Source: Methanobacterium sp. UBA8
GTDB lineage: Archaea; Methanobacteriota; Methanobacteria; Methanobacteriales; Methanobacteriaceae
Assembly: GCA_002509665.1 (NCBI GenBank)
Contig: DADN01000139.1
Coordinates: forward strand, 30,046 to 38,547
DNA: 8,502 bases
Reading direction: 5' to 3'
The notes beneath the pieces are model-generated. The model worked only from the letters and a program-made list of their open reading frames with translations, had not been told where the DNA came from and did not search any database. Positions 6,508 to 8,502 of the stretch are shown in pieces. Numbering within the stretch: the stretch's first letter is position 1; every line of letters begins with the position of its first letter. The position numbers were made by a program, and so were the translations under genes.

Positions 6508-6625
6508 TCTTATGCTTATGGTGGGGGAAAATATCACTTTTTAAAATTAAGAGAATCATCAATTACCGCCTCCTTATTCTATTTAACTTGATTCTCAGGT
6601 GGGAAAGCATAAGATAATTTTTTAT
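6508..6625 (+). ncRNA. Candidate structured RNA (nested inverted repeat followed by T-run)
   Basis: The outer arms TCTTATGCTT (6508-6517) and AAGCATAAGA (6605-6614) are perfect complements. They enclose a second pair, GAGAATCA (6551-6558) and TGATTCTC (6589-6596). On the plus strand the outer stem is followed by TAATTTTTTATA, as expected for a terminated transcript. GGTGG segments at 6520-6524 and 6598-6602 could each pair with CCGCC at 6566-6570, so alternative folds exist. No known RNA family was recognised and no clear promoter is seen. It could also be a scar of a small mobile element. Confidence 0.25.
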
Positions 6626-6725
6626 ACCTATTGTAACGCTCATATCCATTATCATATGCATGGTTTATAACTTCATTAATATGCTGATTAATTTAGTTGA
6701 ACTTGTTTTGAAAAAATCCATTTAT
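6579..6725 (-). pseudogene. Decayed coding fragment of unknown family
   Basis: On the minus strand 37 codons stay open from after a TAA at 6693-6695 to a TAG at 6579-6581. The translation looks protein-like (INEVINHAYDNGYERYN, then RYKKLSYAFPPENQVK), but it has no ATG. A one-base shift joins it to a preceding KWIFSKQVQL in another frame. This fits the remains of a gene, perhaps a transposase or small hypothetical protein, broken by a frameshift and truncated at its start. The family was not recognised. Chance is possible in DNA this AT-rich. Confidence 0.3.
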
Positions 6726-6937
6726 TTAATTAAAAATTACATAATAATTTAAATAATAATATTTGCACAATACCCAGAGCATTTTGTAAAATTCAAATAA
6801 GATATTAGAATATGTTTAAATGATAAACTAAAATTAAATACTAATTTTATAAACCTAAAATTAATATTTTAATCTTTAAAAAAAATATTATGCTTTAAAA
6901 TAAGTTTTAATAGAATAAATTTAAAATTAAAATCCTC

Positions 6938-7008
6938 AAAAATAAAAAAAATTTTTGGGACACCGAAAATCTTCGATTTTCGAGTGGGTAATGAAACCAT
7001 CTGGTTTC
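6938..7008 (-). terminator. alba 3' region: two hairpins followed by a T-tract
   Basis: Read on the minus strand after the alba stop, GAAACC-AGAT-GGTTTC (7008-6993) is followed by CGAAAATC-GAA-GATTTTCG (6982-6964) and then by a long T-rich run (6955-6938). The second hairpin plus T-run is a good terminator for alba. The first hairpin is also followed by a T-run on the plus strand (7009-7014), so it could block transcripts in the other direction. Confidence 0.6.
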
Positions 7009-7026
7009 TTTTTTGGAGCTAGAATA

Positions 7027-7299
7027 CTATTTAGTAAGTTGTATTTCAATAGCTGAAACGTTTGTTGCTGCGCCTTCGTTGCTTAAGATTTCTTCTGTAC
7101 ATATATCGATAGTTCCAAGTTCTACATCAGTTATAAACCTGTTTCTTACAATCTCAGCGACATCGACCGCTCTACTTATGGCTCTTCCACGTGCTTTTAA
7201 AATAACTTCTGAAGTTCCGCCGTTCATCTGAGTTACGACAGCTAAAACATAGTTCATTACGGGTTTATTTCCAATGTATACAACATTTTCCTCTGACAT
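7027..7299 (-). CDS. albA: DNA/RNA-binding protein Alba
   Basis: This 90-residue protein matches Alba (Sac10b), a small archaeal chromatin protein that binds DNA and RNA as a dimer. Visible hallmarks are [20 protein letters not shown] at the start, [25 protein letters not shown] in the middle (the basic [12 protein letters not shown] stretch is the family signature), and a C-terminal strand [11 protein letters not shown]. The Lys in GNKPVMNY corresponds to the lysine that is modified in some Alba proteins. The frame can be read from a GTG at 7302, but GGAGGT (7306-7311) is only 3 bases from it and 6 bases from the ATG at 7299, so the ATG is chosen. The gene stands alone with its own promoter and terminator. 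Confidence 0.95.
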   Translation of the reverse strand: MSEENVVYIGNKPVMNYVLAVVTQMNGGTSEVILKARGRAISRAVDVAEIVRNRFITDVELGTIDICTEEILSNEGAATNVSAIEIQLTK

Positions 7300-7305
7300 C
7301 ACTTT

Positions 7306-7311
7306 ACCTCC
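7306..7311 (-). promoter_or_regulatory. alba ribosome binding site
   Basis: GGAGGT on the minus strand, 6 bases before the ATG at 7299. The spacing favours this ATG over the GTG one codon upstream. Confidence 0.7.
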
Positions 7312-7360
7312 AAAGAATAACCATGTTAATTTGGTCTAATATTACTATAATTCTTTAATT

Positions 7361-7373
7361 AATATATATAGTT
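7361..7373 (-). promoter_or_regulatory. alba promoter (TATA box)
   Basis: On the minus strand AAAC runs into TATATATATT, a good archaeal TATA element. Transcription would start near 7340, giving a leader of about 40 bases with the ribosome binding site near its end. Confidence 0.5.
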
Positions 7374-7632
7374 TATGTTTTGCATACTCTTCCTTAAAAT
7401 CCCTGATCCATAGCTTAGAACGATTAAAATCAATAATTAACTGTAATAATCATTAATAATATATTATTAGATAAACTAATCTTTTAAATTATTTTTAAAA
7501 CTAAAATAACTATTTTTACCAAAATTAGTATTATTAACCCGAGTATTACTAATTTAGAACTATTTTTTTCCTGCTTTTTATTTTCCTAATCAGGTATAAT
7601 ACTCAATTTAAAATTTATTTAGCTTTATATGC

Positions 7633-7835
7633 GAATTACATCTTTAAATCACATATTAGTCTCTTTATAAAACATATTTTCATGAGAGTTACATCTTCTA
7701 ATGAATCATTAATCTATTTATAAAACATGTTTTTTGAGAATTATATCCCTTAATGAATCATTAATCCAGTTAAAACATATTTCCAAGAGTTATATCTTTT
7801 AATGAATCATTAATCGAGTTAAAAGATATTCTCAT
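7633..7835. repeat. Four tandem repeats of 49-53 bp
   Basis: Copies can be aligned on TTACATC/TTATATC at 7636, 7689, 7741 and 7790, giving periods of 53, 52 and 49 bp. Each copy continues with a TAATGAATCATTAATC segment, then AAAACATAT-like DNA. The first copy is the most diverged. The last three carry the perfect palindrome TAATGA-A-TCATTA (7699-7711, 7751-7763, 7800-7812), about five helical turns apart. All of each unit is similar, so these are not CRISPR repeats with spacers. They could be a protein-binding array or a simple tandem duplication. Confidence 0.8.
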
Positions 7836-7878
7836 AATTATTTAGGGTCATTATATAAATTTAAAATAAAATTAATAA

Positions 7879-8502
7879 TCAATTTAGCCTGTACTTTCTA
7901 AATACTATAACTAAACCATCAGCATTACCTGTTTCATCTTTAATAGGAGTAGTGCTGCCACTGACAAGCAATTTAGTTCCATCATTAGCAGTTATTACAG
8001 TTTTATCAAAGAAATTAGCTGTAGTATCTCCATGGTTAAGGTTAGACTCTTTACTCAAAATTTTCAATATCTTATCCAGGTCTTCCCCTATGGCTTCTTC
8101 CTGTATCCATCCCGTAAGATCCTCAGCAACAGGATTCATATACTTAATTCTACCTTTAGAGTCTGTAGCTATTACAGCATCACTTACGCTTTTAAGTATT
8201 GCAGCAAGCCACTGCTCACGATTTCTAAGTCTTTTTTCAATTTTATGGTTGTAAAGAGCTATTTCTATTGTAGTGTTCAGTTCACTCTCTTCAAAAGGTT
8301 TAGTAAGGAAACCAAATTGTTCTTTAAGAAGATATCCTGCAGGTTCTGTCATTTTAGCCCTCTGTACAATACCTGCATTTGAATATGCCGTTAAATAAAT
8401 AACAGGTATATCATAACGTTCCCTGATCTGCGTTGCAGCTTCTATACCATCCATTTTACCTTCAAGCTTAATATCCATAAGAACAAGATCCGGCCGGAGC
8501 TC
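7879..8502 (-). CDS. Response regulator receiver domain fused to a PAS domain (partial, N-terminus beyond right edge)
   Basis: The frame is open to the right edge, giving 207 visible codons; the ATG at 8478 is internal, since RPDLVLMD upstream of and across it is the receiver beta-3 strand. Numbering from the edge, D10 is the phosphate-accepting Asp, T38 (IYLTAY) the switch Thr and K60 (GYLLK) the conserved Lys. The first 40-50 receiver residues are missing. Between K60 and PFEESEL there are eight extra residues (EQFGFLTK), apparently a duplication of GYLLK as GFLTK. A linker [13 protein letters not shown] (85-97) leads to a PAS domain (about 98-202: [52 protein letters not shown]). The protein stops right after VFRKYRLN, with no histidine kinase or DNA-binding output, whereas many relatives continue into a kinase. 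It is probably a cytoplasmic signalling protein; its partner is unknown. Confidence 0.88.
   Translation of the reverse strand, partial: ELRPDLVLMDIKLEGKMDGIEAATQIRERYDIPVIYLTAYSNAGIVQRAKMTEPAGYLLKEQFGFLTKPFEESELNTTIEIALYNHKIEKRLRNREQWLAAILKSVSDAVIATDSKGRIKYMNPVAEDLTGWIQEEAIGEDLDKILKILSKESNLNHGDTTANFFDKTVITANDGTKLLVSGSTTPIKDETGNADGLVIVFRKYRLN

Larger units (their letters stand above)
6451..7026. other. AT-rich intergenic region with repeat structure and a decayed coding fragment
   Basis: No intact gene is seen between the propeller gene and alba. The left part (6451-6700) holds the terminator, a nested inverted repeat and a broken reading frame. About 6720-6950 is extremely AT-rich with no recognisable signal. 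6938-7008 holds the alba 3' hairpins. Confidence 0.6.
7303..7878. other. AT-rich intergenic region between alba and the receiver-PAS gene
   Basis: No gene is seen. The region holds the alba promoter, a 16-bp palindrome TAATAATATATTATTA (7454-7469), an inverted repeat AAATTAGTA/TACTAATTT (7522-7530 and 7547-7555) followed on the plus strand by a T-run, and the four-copy tandem repeat at 7633-7835. The receiver-PAS gene ends at 7879, so the repeat lies in its 3' flank. Confidence 0.6.

Noticed and set aside
6464..6559. 31-codon minus-strand ORF with a good AGGAGG 9 bases before its ATG
   Set aside because: Its translation is low-complexity and Lys/Asn/His-rich, and its end falls inside the terminator hairpin of the propeller gene. 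The ribosome binding site may be left over from the decayed fragment.
7633..7835. CRISPR array
   Set aside because: The units are similar along their whole length, vary from 49 to 53 bp, and have no unique spacers or cas genes nearby.
7879..8478. Start of the receiver-PAS gene at the ATG at 8478
   Set aside because: This Met lies directly before the phosphate-accepting Asp in the beta-3 strand, and the same frame continues upstream as ELRPDLVL to the edge, so the gene is partial rather than starting here.

Overview
The window looks like chromosome from a methanogenic archaeon of the Methanobacteriales, probably Methanobacterium or a close relative. This is inferred from very AT-rich intergenic DNA, an Alba chromatin gene, archaeal TATA boxes of the TTTATATA type, GGAGG/AGGTG ribosome binding sites, a two-ferredoxin-motif DUF362 protein, and a receiver-PAS regulator of the kind common in this group. 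No rRNA, tRNA or CRISPR array was seen.

Layout. Left (1-1850, minus strand): a DUF362/4Fe-4S protein that runs off the left edge, and upstream of it a sugar phosphate isomerase/epimerase-like TIM barrel. Next is a 459-base divergent intergenic region (1851-2309) with two TATA boxes. One is bracketed by two near-identical DtxR-type palindromes in opposite orientation; the other sits midway between the first two of three GATATAT boxes spaced exactly 30 bp apart. Centre (2310-6450, plus strand): a PadR-family regulator, an ABC ATPase, an ABC-2 permease, and a secreted, membrane-anchored eight-repeat PQQ-like beta-propeller protein. A hairpin and T-tract follow. Right (6451-8502): a non-coding stretch with a nested inverted repeat and a decayed coding fragment, the alba gene (minus) with tandem hairpins at its 3' end, a second non-coding stretch with four tandem repeats of about 50 bp, and the C-terminal part of a receiver-PAS protein (minus) that enters from the right edge.

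How the parts may work together. PadR, ATPase and permease are tightly packed (14-base gap, then a 17-base overlap) and read as one autoregulated exporter unit. The propeller protein follows after 87 bases containing a 12-bp stem-loop, so it may be the surface partner of the exporter or a separately tuned distal gene. The promoter region suggests two inputs: a metal-type (DtxR/IdeR/MntR-like) repressor on the upstream promoter, and PadR itself or another factor on the proximal one. This is inferred from the sequence.

Limits. Gene families were recognised from motifs by eye, without searches. Substrates of the exporter, the TIM barrel and the DUF362 protein cannot be told from the sequence. 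The regulatory calls are pattern-based.
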